A stretch of 19,955 bases of DNA from an uncultured Kineothrix sp. (GCA_910587275.1 CAJUMD010000056.1:1-19955), one strand, 5' to 3'; counted from the stretch's first letter, positions 7,089 through 14,305 are shown. Program-made: numbers and translations. The notes: generated from the letters alone by a model not told the origin.

Positions 7089-7109
7089 GCAGTATTCCCG
7101 GGAAACTGC
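7089..7109. promoter_or_regulatory. 21-base palindrome at the pan transcription start
   Basis: GCAGT (7089-7093) and ACTGC (7105-7109) flank the perfect 10-base palindrome TTCCCGGGAA (7095-7104). It lies just downstream of the predicted promoter, where a repressor would block transcription, so it is a candidate operator. It could equally be a leader hairpin. Confidence 0.4.
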
Positions 7110-7155
7110 ATCGGATGATAATGTGCATCGCTTGGAAAGAAGGTGTATGCATGGA

Positions 7156-8034
7156 ATGAATCAAAAACCAGTAAAAAAAATCGGAATCATCGGCGCCGGA
7201 AAAGTAGGCTGTTCGCTGGGGAAATATCTGACGGACAGGGGAAAAACGGTAGCCGGCTATTACAGCCACACTTATGAAAATGCCGTGACGGCGGCGGAAT
7301 TTACCGGTACGGACAGCTTCCGGACAATGGAAGAACTGGTAACTTTGAGCGATACCCTTTTTATTACCACACAGGATGGGCAAATCGGTGCGGTATGGGA
7401 TTGCATGAAAGGTATGTCTTTGGATGGGCGGATTGTATGTCATTGCAGCGGCTCATTATCATCTGGTGTATTCACGGGAATCGGGGAAAAGAAGGCTTAC
7501 GGGGCTTCGGCTCACCCCATGCTTGCGTTTCGCGATAAATTTTCATCGTATGGACAACTGGACAACTGTTTTTTTACCCTGGAGGGCGATTCCTGCGCAT
7601 TGCAGGAGCTGGAAGGGCTGTTTCAGGAACTCGGAAATCCTTACTGCAGGATAAGGGTGGAGGATAAGGCAAAATACCATTGTGCGGCAAGCGTATTGAG
7701 TAATGACGTACTGGCGCTTTTGGACATGGGCTTCGGGTTATTGGGACAGTGCGGGTTTACGGAGGAAGAAGCCCGGCATGCGGCGGCTTTCCTGGTGCGG
7801 GGAAATGTGGAAAACGTACTTGGGAGCGGGGCGCCCGCAAGTATGACGGGGCCCATTCCGCGCGGGGACGTTTCCACCGTGGCAAAACATTTGGATGTTT
7901 TGGCGGGGGAAGAACGGGAGATTTACCGTCTGCTGGGAAGACGGCTGTTGGAAATGGCAAAAGAAAGATATGGAAACCGGGAGGACTATCCGCGCATAGA
8001 GGAATTATTGGCAAACGTGGCAGAAATATGGTAA
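7156..8034 (+). CDS. panG: Rossmann-fold/DUF2520 protein, probable PanG-type ketopantoate reductase
   Basis: The protein (292 residues from this start) begins with a dinucleotide-binding motif, KIGIIGAGKVGCS (GxGxxG at 13-18). The C-terminal half shows the all-helical DUF2520 domain (KYHCAASVLSND near the middle, then GPIPRGDVSTVAKH). Proteins of this type include PanG, reported as an alternative NADPH-dependent ketopantoate reductase in organisms without PanE; I assign it by architecture and by its place directly before panB. It would reduce 2-ketopantoate to pantoate in the cytoplasm. The frame is open far upstream across the fold-back repeat, but coding sense begins only here. ATG 7147 is an alternative start, but it lies only 3 bases after AGAAGG. 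The gap to panB is 28 bases. Confidence 0.78.
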   Translation: MNQKPVKKIGIIGAGKVGCSLGKYLTDRGKTVAGYYSHTYENAVTAAEFTGTDSFRTMEELVTLSDTLFITTQDGQIGAVWDCMKGMSLDGRIVCHCSGSLSSGVFTGIGEKKAYGASAHPMLAFRDKFSSYGQLDNCFFTLEGDSCALQELEGLFQELGNPYCRIRVEDKAKYHCAASVLSNDVLALLDMGFGLLGQCGFTEEEARHAAAFLVRGNVENVLGSGAPASMTGPIPRGDVSTVAKHLDVLAGEEREIYRLLGRRLLEMAKERYGNREDYPRIEELLANVAEIW

Positions 8035-8062
8035 AAAGAAAGGATACAGGGGGTTTGGTTTT

Positions 8063-8890
8063 ATGAAGAATACATCGGTAACGTTTAAACAGGCAAAAGA
8101 AAAGGGCGAGAAACTCACCATGCTTACCGCCTATGATTATTCCACGGCAAGGATGGTGGATGAAGCGGGAATCCATTCCATTTTAGTGGGGGATTCTTTG
8201 GGAATGGTATGCCTCGGTTATGAGGATACGCTGTCGGTGACGATGGAGGATATGCTCCACCATACAAGGGCAGTTGCAAAAGGTGCAAAAAATGCGTTAG
8301 TCATTGCGGATATGCCGTTCATGTCCTATCAGACTTCGGTGTACGATGCGGTGGTTAATGCCGGGAGGCTGGTTAAGGAAGGACATGCGCAGGCGGTGAA
8401 GCTGGAGGGAGGAAAAGAAGTATGTCCGCAAATCGAAGCAATCGTAAAAGCATCCATTCCGGTCTGTGCCCATATCGGGCTGACACCCCAGTCCGTTCAT
8501 GCGTTCGGCGGATTTAAGGTACAGGGCAAAGGGGAGGAAGCGGCGAGGAAACTGCTGGAAGAAGCGCAGGCGGTGGAAGCGGCGGGAGCTTTTGCCGTGG
8601 TACTGGAATGCGTGCCGGAAGCGCTGGCAGAACTGATTACAAAGAAAATTCACATTCCAACCATCGGCATCGGTGCGGGTGCGGGATGTGACGGGCAGGT
8701 GTTGGTGTACCAGGATATGCTTGGCATGTATGCGGATTTGGCGCCGAAGTTTGTGAAAGTGTTTGCGAACGTGGGCGCGGAGATGAAGAAGGGATTTGCC
8801 GCTTATAAAGAAGAAGTGCAGAACGGCACGTTTCCTGCCAAAGAGCATACATTCCGGATGGATGAAAGCATTTTGGATAAATTGTATTGA
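8063..8890 (+). CDS. panB: 3-methyl-2-oxobutanoate hydroxymethyltransferase
   Basis: PanB transfers a hydroxymethyl group from 5,10-methylenetetrahydrofolate to 2-ketoisovalerate, giving ketopantoate, the first committed step to pantothenate. The 275-residue protein has the family length and signatures: LTAYDYSTARMVDEAG at the start of the TIM barrel, SILVGDSLGMV with metal-binding Asp44, VIADMPFMSYQ with Asp83, and VKLEGG, AHIGLTPQS and GIGAGAGCDGQVLVYQDMLG toward the C-terminus. The ATG at 8063 follows a G-rich site (AGGGGG) at a somewhat long distance. It is the second gene of a four-gene operon on the plus strand, with 48 bases before panC. Confidence 0.97.
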   Translation: MKNTSVTFKQAKEKGEKLTMLTAYDYSTARMVDEAGIHSILVGDSLGMVCLGYEDTLSVTMEDMLHHTRAVAKGAKNALVIADMPFMSYQTSVYDAVVNAGRLVKEGHAQAVKLEGGKEVCPQIEAIVKASIPVCAHIGLTPQSVHAFGGFKVQGKGEEAARKLLEEAQAVEAAGAFAVVLECVPEALAELITKKIHIPTIGIGAGAGCDGQVLVYQDMLGMYADLAPKFVKVFANVGAEMKKGFAAYKEEVQNGTFPAKEHTFRMDESILDKLY

Positions 8891-8938
8891 CGGGTGCATC
8901 GCGCGGAGGATATGGAAGACGGGAAAAGGAGCAGGAGT

Positions 8939-9808
8939 ATGATTATTTCGGAAAGCATCAGGGAAACAAGGGAACAGGTGAAAGAATGGAAACGGCAGGG
9001 GCTTCGCGTCGGCTTCGTCCCCACCATGGGATATCTGCATGAGGGGCATAGGAGTCTGATGGAAGCGGCGCGGAAGGAAAACGACCGGGTGGCGGTCAGC
9101 ATATTCGTCAATCCCATCCAGTTCGGACCAAACGAAGATTTTGCCAGTTATCCCAGGGATATGGAAAAAGATGCGGCACTTTGCGAAGACGCGGGGGTGG
9201 ATTTGGTATTCCACCCGGATGCAGGGGAAATGTATGGGGAAGGTTTCTCCACCTATGTGGATATGGAAGGATTGACAAAGGAGCTGTGCGGAAAAAGCCG
9301 CCCCGTCCATTTCAGGGGCGTGCAGACCGTAGTGTGCAAACTGTTCCATATCATTCCGGCAGACAGGGCATATTTCGGACAGAAGGATGCCCAGCAGCTT
9401 GCCGTTATTAAGAAGATGGTAAGGGATTTGGGTATGGATATTGAAATTGTGGGCTGTCCTATCGTGCGCGAACCGGATGGACTGGCAAAAAGCTCCAGGA
9501 ATACCTATTTGAATGCGGAAGAACGGCAGGCGGCGCTTGTGCTGGACAGGAGCCTCGCGGCAGGAAGGAAGCTGGTGGAAGCCGGTGAGAGAGATGCTTT
9601 AAAAATCAAGGAATGCATTGCCGGGGAGATAGGGAAAGAAAAGCTGGCGAAAACCGATTATGTGGAAATCGTGGACTTTGCGGACATCACGCCCATAGAA
9701 AACCTGGAGGATGCAAAAAACGGGGAAATTCTCTGTGCCATAGCGGTATATATCGGAAAGACAAGGCTGATTGATAATTTTATTTACCGGATAAGTGAAT
9801 GCAGGTAA
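8939..9808 (+). CDS. panC: pantothenate synthetase (pantoate--beta-alanine ligase)
   Basis: PanC joins pantoate and beta-alanine with ATP through a pantoyl-adenylate. The 289-residue protein shows the nucleotidyltransferase HIGH-type motif in VPTMGYLHEGH (His34 and His37), then FVNPIQFGPNEDF, PVHFRGVQTVVCKLF, RAYFGQKDAQQLAVI and the KSSRN loop that plays the KMSKS role. The frame is open from a GTG at 8894, but ATG 8939 has AAGGAG 7 bases upstream and gives the normal short N-terminus, so I start there. It is flanked by panB and panD, with 22 bases to the panD start. The sequence is complete and no key residue appears changed. Confidence 0.96.
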   Translation: MIISESIRETREQVKEWKRQGLRVGFVPTMGYLHEGHRSLMEAARKENDRVAVSIFVNPIQFGPNEDFASYPRDMEKDAALCEDAGVDLVFHPDAGEMYGEGFSTYVDMEGLTKELCGKSRPVHFRGVQTVVCKLFHIIPADRAYFGQKDAQQLAVIKKMVRDLGMDIEIVGCPIVREPDGLAKSSRNTYLNAEERQAALVLDRSLAAGRKLVEAGERDALKIKECIAGEIGKEKLAKTDYVEIVDFADITPIENLEDAKNGEILCAIAVYIGKTRLIDNFIYRISECR

Positions 9809-9830
9809 CGGGATAAGGAGGGTGAGAAAC

Positions 9831-10220
9831 ATGAAGCTCAGAATGTTAAAAGGGAAAATCCACCGAGCCGTGGTGACACAGGCAGAGTTAAATTACGTGG
9901 GAAGTATCACTGTGGATTCGCAGCTGCTCCAGGCCGCAGGCATCCTGGAATACGAGATGGTACAGATTGTGGACGTAGAAAACGGCAGCCGTTTCGAGAC
10001 ATATACCATTGCTGGGGAAGCCGGAAGCGGGATGATCTGCTTAAACGGGGCGGCGGCAAGGCAGGTCCAGATTGGCGACCATATCATTATTATGGCATAT
10101 GCGGATATGACGCCGGAGGAAGCGGGGACACATAAACCTTATGTGGTGTTTACGGACGGGAAAAACGGAATCACACAGGTTTCCCGCTATGAGAAGCATG
10201 GGAAGCTGGAGCATGTCTGA
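9831..10220 (+). CDS. panD: aspartate 1-decarboxylase (pyruvoyl enzyme precursor)
   Basis: PanD makes beta-alanine from L-aspartate, the second substrate of PanC. The 129-residue proenzyme cleaves itself between Gly24 and Ser25 to create the pyruvoyl cofactor; both residues are present in ELNYVGSITVD, at the same numbering as in E. coli PanD. MLKGKIHRAVVT at the N-terminus and YADMTPEEA and KPYVVF near the end are also family features. The ATG at 9831 lies 8 bases after AAGGAGGG. An in-frame GTG at 9795 overlaps the panC end and has no good binding site, so it is rejected. The gene closes the pantothenate operon. Confidence 0.96.
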   Translation: MKLRMLKGKIHRAVVTQAELNYVGSITVDSQLLQAAGILEYEMVQIVDVENGSRFETYTIAGEAGSGMICLNGAAARQVQIGDHIIIMAYADMTPEEAGTHKPYVVFTDGKNGITQVSRYEKHGKLEHV

Positions 10221-10278
10221 AAGCAATTTTCAAACACGCTCTAACAGGTATTTGGCGGCGGCAAGGGGCAAAGACCGA

Positions 10279-10297
10279 CGCCGCTTGCGGCGGGGGT
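10279..10297. terminator. hairpin between convergent panD and xth ends
   Basis: CGCCGC (10279-10284) pairs with GCGGCG (10287-10292) around a 2-base gap, so the real loop is larger and the stem shorter by a pair or two. It sits between the convergent 3' ends, followed by GGGGTTTA on the plus strand. The T run is poor, so termination strength is uncertain. Confidence 0.4.
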
Positions 10298-11050
10298 TTA
10301 CTTCAGGATGAGTCCCACGGGGCAGTGGTCGGAACCGAGAACTTCGGAATATATAAGGGCATCTTCCAGCCGGTCCTTTAAACGTTCCGATACAAGGAAA
10401 TAGTCGATACGCCAGCCGGCATTTTTTGCCCTTGCGTTGAACTGGTAGGACCACCAGGAATAAGCCCCTTCTTTGTCAGGATAAAAATAGCGGAAGGTAT
10501 CGAGAAAGCCGGACTGTGTCAGGATGGTGAATTTCTCCCGTTCCGCATCGGTAAAGCCCGCGTTTTTGCGGTTGGTCTTGGGGTTCTTCAGGTCGATTTC
10601 CTGATGTGCCACGTTCAGGTCGCCGCAGAAAATGACGGGTTTTGTTTTTTCCAGTTCCTTGATATAAAGAAGGAAGTCGTTTTCCCATTTCATCCGGTAA
10701 TCCAAACGGGTGAGCTCGCGCTGGGAGTTGGGCGTATATACGGTAATCATGTAAAAACCGTCGTATTCCAAGGTAATCACACGGCCTTCGTGGTCATGTT
10801 CTTCCATTCCGATGCCGGGGGAAACGGACAGGGGTTCCTGCTTCGTGAAAACGGCGGTACCGGAATAACCTTTTTTCTCCGCGTAATTCCAATACTGGTA
10901 ATAGCCGGGAAGGTCCAGGTCAATTTGTCCTTCCTGTAATTTTGTTTCCTGTATACAGAAAATGTCCGCATCCTGTTCCCGGAAGAAATCGAGAAAGCCT
11001 TTTCCCGTACAGGCGCGGAGCCCGTTTACGTTCCATGAGATGAATTTCAT
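10298..11050 (-). CDS. xth: exodeoxyribonuclease III (AP endonuclease)
   Basis: This 250-residue enzyme of the endonuclease/exonuclease/phosphatase fold cuts DNA 5' to abasic sites and degrades duplex DNA from 3' ends in base excision repair. The ordered motifs are all there: MKFISWNVNGLRA with the metal-site Asn, FCIQETKLQ with the metal-binding Glu, YSGTAVFTK, VYTPNSQ, FCGDLNVAHQEIDLKNPK, the WWSYQFNAR segment, WRIDYFLVS and the terminal GSDHCPVGL with the catalytic Asp-His. Length is normal for the ExoA/Xth family. The ATG at 11050 follows AAAGGA. It converges with the pantothenate operon and diverges from the repeat lipoprotein gene. Confidence 0.96.
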   Translation of the reverse strand: MKFISWNVNGLRACTGKGFLDFFREQDADIFCIQETKLQEGQIDLDLPGYYQYWNYAEKKGYSGTAVFTKQEPLSVSPGIGMEEHDHEGRVITLEYDGFYMITVYTPNSQRELTRLDYRMKWENDFLLYIKELEKTKPVIFCGDLNVAHQEIDLKNPKTNRKNAGFTDAEREKFTILTQSGFLDTFRYFYPDKEGAYSWWSYQFNARAKNAGWRIDYFLVSERLKDRLEDALIYSEVLGSDHCPVGLILK

Positions 11051-11114
11051 ATGTTTGTCCTTTCTTTAATAAATATGAAAATTTGCAGTATCTTAAAAAA
11101 TTTGTGATAAATAT

Positions 11115-11143
11115 AGTTTATCCATAAATGACGGATTTGTAAA
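11115..11143 (-). promoter_or_regulatory. possible promoter for xth
   Basis: On the minus strand TTTACA (11138-11143) and TAAACT (11115-11120) are 17 bases apart; the first fits well, the second moderately. The start would be about 60 bases before the gene. The rest of the gap (11051-11436) is AT-rich with no gene. It contains a 16-base palindrome, AAATTCT/AGAATTT at 11282-11297, that could be an operator for the lipoprotein gene. Confidence 0.35.
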
Positions 11144-11436
11144 TTTATATTTTCAAGTGTTTATGGAATTGTTATAAAAATTCGCAAAATAAAGGGTGTA
11201 AATTGTGAAAAAGCCATGCATGTTCCCTTGGCCCCGGTAAATTCTATGCACTTTTTGGACATTTGGAAAAATTCAGTTCATAAATTCTCAAGAATTTGTT
11301 CACAGATTGGTCACAATTATGCCATATGATGTTTTCAGCCGGTGAGGGAAACCCCGACAACAGTTCCCGCTGCACGGTACATAGGGCATGGGACTGGACA
11401 CGGCAATTTTGTTTCATATATAGGAGGAGAAAAGTT

Positions 11437-11844
11437 ATGAAAAAGAAAGTAGTTATGTTATTGACAGCAGTAGCAACATGCGCAACCCTGATGATGGCTT
11501 GCGGTAATACGGAAGCAGCGGTAACGGATGACACAGCAGTTGAAACCCCTGCAGAAGATGCGGAAGCACCGGCAGAAAACGCAGATGCGGAAGCACCGGC
11601 TGAAAATGCGGATGCAGAAGCACCGGCAGAGAACGCAGACGCGGAAGCACCGGCTGAAAATGCAGACGCGGAAGCACCGGCTGAAAATGCAGACGCGGAA
11701 GCACCGGCTGAAAATGCGGATGCAGAAGCACCGGCTGCGGATGCAGAAGCAACAGCAGAGAACACGGATGCAGAAGCGCCGGCAGAGAACGCAGATGCAG
11801 AAGTTCCGGCTGAAAATGCAGACGCGGAGCAGAAAGCAAACTAA
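11437..11844 (+). CDS. small repeat lipoprotein (Ala/Asp/Glu/Pro/Asn nonapeptide)
   Basis: The 135-residue protein starts with a lipoprotein signal peptide (MKKKVVMLLTAVATCATLMMAC; two lysine-rich first residues, a hydrophobic core, and lipobox Cys22). After a short linker, nearly the whole mature part is a nonapeptide repeat, ADAEAPAEN, present in about ten copies, some altered (ATAEN, EVPAEN). It ends ADAEQKAN. The mature chain is very acidic and proline-containing, so it should be extended, like a surface stalk or spacer, but it carries no terminal domain. ATG 11437 follows AGGAGG; an upstream extension of the frame is rejected because it has no binding site and lacks a signal. It is monocistronic, with its own terminator. 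I do not know its function. Confidence 0.8.
   Translation: MKKKVVMLLTAVATCATLMMACGNTEAAVTDDTAVETPAEDAEAPAENADAEAPAENADAEAPAENADAEAPAENADAEAPAENADAEAPAENADAEAPAADAEATAENTDAEAPAENADAEVPAENADAEQKAN
11557..11842 (+). repeat. 27-base tandem repeat array inside the lipoprotein gene
   Basis: The unit has the form GCAGACGCGGAAGCACCGGC followed by TGAAAAT, about ten copies in frame. Three successive copies (about 11636-11716) are identical or nearly so in DNA sequence, while outer copies carry silent and a few coding changes. That pattern points to recent copy-number change by slippage or recombination. It has no spacers, so it is not a CRISPR array. Confidence 0.85.
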
Positions 11845-11880
11845 TCGGGAGTATTTCCTTTTATAAGATTTGGGAAACGC

Positions 11881-11917
11881 ACCGCCTGTCATTCCGAAAC
11901 GGATGGCAGGCGGTTTT
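11881..11917. terminator. strong shared terminator of lipoprotein and araC genes
   Basis: ACCGCCTGTCATTCCG and CGGATGGCAGGCGGT pair over about 15 positions with one bulge and an AAA loop, followed by TTTT. On the plus strand it ends the lipoprotein transcript. The stem contains the last codons and stop of the minus-strand AraC gene, so the coding end of one gene doubles as the other's terminator. Confidence 0.75.
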
Positions 11918-12749
11918 CGTTCCGCCACTGTTTGGGTGAGATGCCGTATACGTTTTTAAATGCCCGGGAAAAATGCAGTTGGTTCGGATAGCCTACCGCG
12001 TTTCCGATATCGGCAATGGACAGCTTAGTCAGTTTTAATAATTCCACGGCTTTCGACATGCGGTAGGAAATCAGAAATTCCTGGGGTGATTTGCCCATAT
12101 TTTCATGGAAAATTTTCCCGAAATAACTGCGGTTTAAACCGCAGGAGGCGGCAATATCTTCCACGGTGATATCATTTTGGAAGTTCTGCTCGATATAGGA
12201 AATGGATTCCTTGATGTAAAAATCCCGCAGGCTGCTTCCTTTGCCGCTTTGTGCAGAAGTGGACGAGCGCACGAAGCTGTCGATGAAAAGGTAGAAGTGC
12301 CCGATTAAGTGGAACGGGGACTCCTCCTTGTGGTTTACGATGTAGAGCAGCTCGGTTTTCATCGTTTCCGCAATATCTTTATAGCGTGCCTTATAAATCG
12401 GCTGGCTGCGGCTGATTCCGGTCAGGTCGATGGTTTCTTTGGCACGCAGCCCGTCAAATTCAATCCATACATATTCCCATGGGATTTCGCGGTCTGCCAC
12501 ATAGGTGCATACCTGGTGGGGAAACATCATAAAACCCTGCCCGCTTTTAATTTGGTAGGTAACGGTTTTGCCCGCGGCATTGTCCGCATACAGCGTTCCG
12601 GTACCGGACAGGCAAAGGTGGAACAGATAGTGGTTCCTTGCTGCGGGACCGAAGGAATGGGATGGGTCACACTGTTCCCATCCAAATTGATATAATCCAA
12701 AATCAATAAAATTTTCACACGGAAAAACGGAAAAAATAAAATCGCTCAT
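11889..12749 (-). CDS. AraC family regulator of the alpha-galactoside operon
   Basis: The protein (286 residues from this start) has an N-terminal sugar-sensing cupin-type domain (HYLFHLCLSGTGTLYADNAAG, then GQGFMMFPHQVCTY and WEYVWIEFDG) and a C-terminal double helix-turn-helix of AraC type: DITVEDIAASCGLNRSYFGK and then LSIADIGNAVGYPNQLHFSR with FKNVYGISPKQWR. It closely resembles MsmR/RafR regulators that activate raffinose or melibiose genes. The frame is open to a TTG at 12761; ATG 12749 sits right after GGGAGG at a normal distance and is the better start. It is divergent from the transport operon, with 167 bases between, where repeated TAGCA half-sites lie. The effector is probably a galactoside, by context only. 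Confidence 0.92.
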   Translation of the reverse strand: MSDFIFSVFPCENFIDFGLYQFGWEQCDPSHSFGPAARNHYLFHLCLSGTGTLYADNAAGKTVTYQIKSGQGFMMFPHQVCTYVADREIPWEYVWIEFDGLRAKETIDLTGISRSQPIYKARYKDIAETMKTELLYIVNHKEESPFHLIGHFYLFIDSFVRSSTSAQSGKGSSLRDFYIKESISYIEQNFQNDITVEDIAASCGLNRSYFGKIFHENMGKSPQEFLISYRMSKAVELLKLTKLSIADIGNAVGYPNQLHFSRAFKNVYGISPKQWRNENRLPSVSE

Positions 12750-12785
12750 AGACCCTCCCAATGACGGTTTTTTTTATTATATACC

Positions 12786-12869
12786 AAAATGCTAGATAGT
12801 AGCAAACAAAAGGAATAAAAATAGCATAAAGGAATATAATTTGCAAAATGCTGGTATTTATCAGTAGCA
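12786..12869. promoter_or_regulatory. candidate AraC operator: repeated AAAATGCT/AGTAGCA half-sites
   Basis: AAAATGCT occurs at 12786-12793 and 12845-12852. AGTAGCA, containing its inverse core, occurs at 12798-12804 and 12863-12869, and ATAGCAT at 12821-12827. Thus two inverted pairs of a TGCTA/TAGCA core lie 59 bases apart between the divergent regulator and the sugar operon. AraC-family activators usually bind such repeated sites near the -35 region. Confidence 0.55.
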
Positions 12870-12886
12870 TTATGGTATGTTACAAT
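12858..12886 (+). promoter_or_regulatory. promoter of the alpha-galactoside operon
   Basis: TTATCA at 12858-12863 and TACAAT at 12881-12886 are 17 bases apart. The -35 overlaps the second half-site pair and the -10 lies inside a 7-bp inverted repeat, ATGGTAT/ATACCAT (12872-12891). An alternative -10, TATAAT at 12835-12840, has no -35 and could be an activator-dependent promoter using the first site pair. Confidence 0.45.
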
Positions 12887-12916
12887 ACCATTATCAAAAA
12901 AAGGAAGGAGAATGTT

Positions 12917-14203
12917 ATGAAAGGGAAAGGGATAAAATGCTTAGGGCTTGCATTATGCTGTGCGGCGGTATCATTGGCTGTCTGTGGGTGCGGGAGTTCG
13001 GGTGAGGACGGTAAGGTCGAGATAGAAATCGTCCAATATAAACCGGAAGCGGCAAATTACTTCAAGACAGTGGAAGATGAATTTAATGCAACCCATGATA
13101 ACATCCGTTTGAAAATCAGTTCCCCCAACGATGCCATGACTATTTTGAAGACAAGGTTTATCAGGGAGGATTACCCGGACATCATAGGAATCGGCGGCGA
13201 TATCAATTATTCCTATTTTGTGGATGCGGAAATCCTGGCGGATATCTCCGATTATCAGGGGCTGCAGGAGATTAACCAGGGATACCTGGATATCGGGGAA
13301 GCCTTGGAACTGGTTCCCACGGAAGGTACTTATGCGGCGCCCTATGTGGCAAATGCGGCAGGAATTCTGTACAACAAAGACATGTTTGAGGAACACGGAT
13401 GGCAGATACCGGAGAATTGGGAAGAACTGGTGGCGTTATGCGATACCATAAAAGCGGAAGGAATTCTTCCTTTTTACTTCGGGTTTAAGGATACGTGGAC
13501 CTGCCTTGCCCCGTGGAATGCCATGGCGGTAGACCTGGCGCCTTCGGATACCACGAAACAGGTGAACCGTGGGGAAACCACATTTTCCGAGGAATACCGG
13601 GAAGTTTCCGAAAAATACTTAAAACTGTTAGAGTACGGACCGGAAGATCCGTTTGCCTATGGGTATAACGATGCGTGTACCGCCTTTGCGAGAGGGGAAT
13701 CCGCCATGTATCCCATCGGAAGCTATGCCGCTCCGCAGATTTTGTCCGTGAACCCGGAGCTTAACCTGGATTCTTTCGTAATGCCGGCAAATGATGACAA
13801 AGACGGCAATACATTAAATTCCGGCGTGGATCTCCAGTTCTGCGTAATGGCGGAATGTGAAAATAAGGAAGCTGCCTATGAGGTGCTGGATTTCCTTTAT
13901 GCGGATGAGAACATACAGAAATATATCGATGCGCAGACAGCAATTCCATGCAAAGACGGTGATTTTCAACTGCCTTCCATCCTGGACGGAATGACCCGGT
14001 ACATAACGGAAGGAAACATGACGGACTACCAGGATCATTATTATCCGTCCGAAATGGCTGTGGATGCGCAAATCCAGACTTTCCTGCTCCAAAAGGACGT
14101 GGATGCTTTTCTGAAAAAGTTCGATGAGGACTGGCCGCGGTACAACAGGGACATTATCCGTGTGGTAAAGGAGTATGAGAAACAGCACGGGACTGCGGAC
14201 TAG
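12917..14203 (+). CDS. extracellular sugar-binding lipoprotein of ABC importer
   Basis: The 428-residue protein is a cluster-1 carbohydrate-binding lipoprotein (MsmE/RafE type). A signal peptide with cysteine-rich end (SLAVCGCGSSG) gives a lipidated Cys, most likely Cys25. The mature protein shows VEIEIVQYKPEAANYF at the first strand, YAAPYVANAAGILYNKDMFE, a hallmark of this family, then GWQIPENWEELVALCDTIK and later ARGESAMYPIGSYAAPQI. It would be anchored outside the membrane and hand oligosaccharides to the two permeases that follow. ATG 12917 follows AAGGAAGGAG; an upstream in-frame ATG at 12848 lacks both binding site and signal structure. The genes around it (AraC regulator, alpha-galactosidase) suggest raffinose, stachyose or melibiose as ligand. 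Confidence 0.93.
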   Translation: MKGKGIKCLGLALCCAAVSLAVCGCGSSGEDGKVEIEIVQYKPEAANYFKTVEDEFNATHDNIRLKISSPNDAMTILKTRFIREDYPDIIGIGGDINYSYFVDAEILADISDYQGLQEINQGYLDIGEALELVPTEGTYAAPYVANAAGILYNKDMFEEHGWQIPENWEELVALCDTIKAEGILPFYFGFKDTWTCLAPWNAMAVDLAPSDTTKQVNRGETTFSEEYREVSEKYLKLLEYGPEDPFAYGYNDACTAFARGESAMYPIGSYAAPQILSVNPELNLDSFVMPANDDKDGNTLNSGVDLQFCVMAECENKEAAYEVLDFLYADENIQKYIDAQTAIPCKDGDFQLPSILDGMTRYITEGNMTDYQDHYYPSEMAVDAQIQTFLLQKDVDAFLKKFDEDWPRYNRDIIRVVKEYEKQHGTAD

Positions 14204-14240
14204 ACCGGAAAAGGAATTGAATTAGGACGGGGAGATAAAT

Positions 14241-14290
14241 TTGGAATAAAAATTGGAAATAAGAATTGGAATAAGAATTAGGAAAGGAAG
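14241..14290 (+). repeat. 12-base tandem repeat between binding-protein and permease genes
   Basis: The unit TTGGAATAAGAA recurs at 14241-14252, 14253-14265 (one extra base) and 14266-14277, and decays into TTAGGAAAGGAAGG. It fills most of the 102-base gap before the first permease and runs into its ribosome binding site, which stands an unusually long 12 bases before the ATG. It may lower permease translation relative to the binding protein. Confidence 0.6.
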
Positions 14291-14305
14291 GAGACTATAT
14301 TTTTT

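Noticed and set aside
6886..7155. N-terminal extension of the PanG-type gene
   Set aside because: The frame is open, but the stretch lies in the repeat and upstream of the predicted promoter. Rossmann homology begins right after ATG 7156.
6697..7443. A 248-codon open frame on the minus strand across the fold-back element
   Set aside because: It crosses the 61-base inverted arms and encodes the same proline-rich peptide as the plus-strand frame there. It then runs antisense through the start of the PanG-type gene. No binding site, domain or codon pattern supports it.
8297..9349. A 350-codon minus-strand frame opposite panB and panC
   Set aside because: It is the shadow of two clearly conserved genes and shows no family motif.
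10221..10300. A small RNA between panD and xth
   Set aside because: Only a short GC hairpin is visible; a weak bidirectional terminator explains it.
11557..11842. Possible CRISPR array
   Set aside because: The 27-base units are contiguous, in frame with a signal-peptide protein, and have no unique spacers.
11244..11928. Long antisense frames opposite the lipoprotein repeat
   Set aside because: An in-frame 27-base repeat without stops on the other strand keeps all antisense frames open. The products are low-complexity Ser/Ala or Arg/Cys strings.
12848..12916. Upstream start for the sugar-binding lipoprotein
   Set aside because: It would overlap the promoter and put 23 residues before the signal peptide; ATG 12917 has an excellent binding site.
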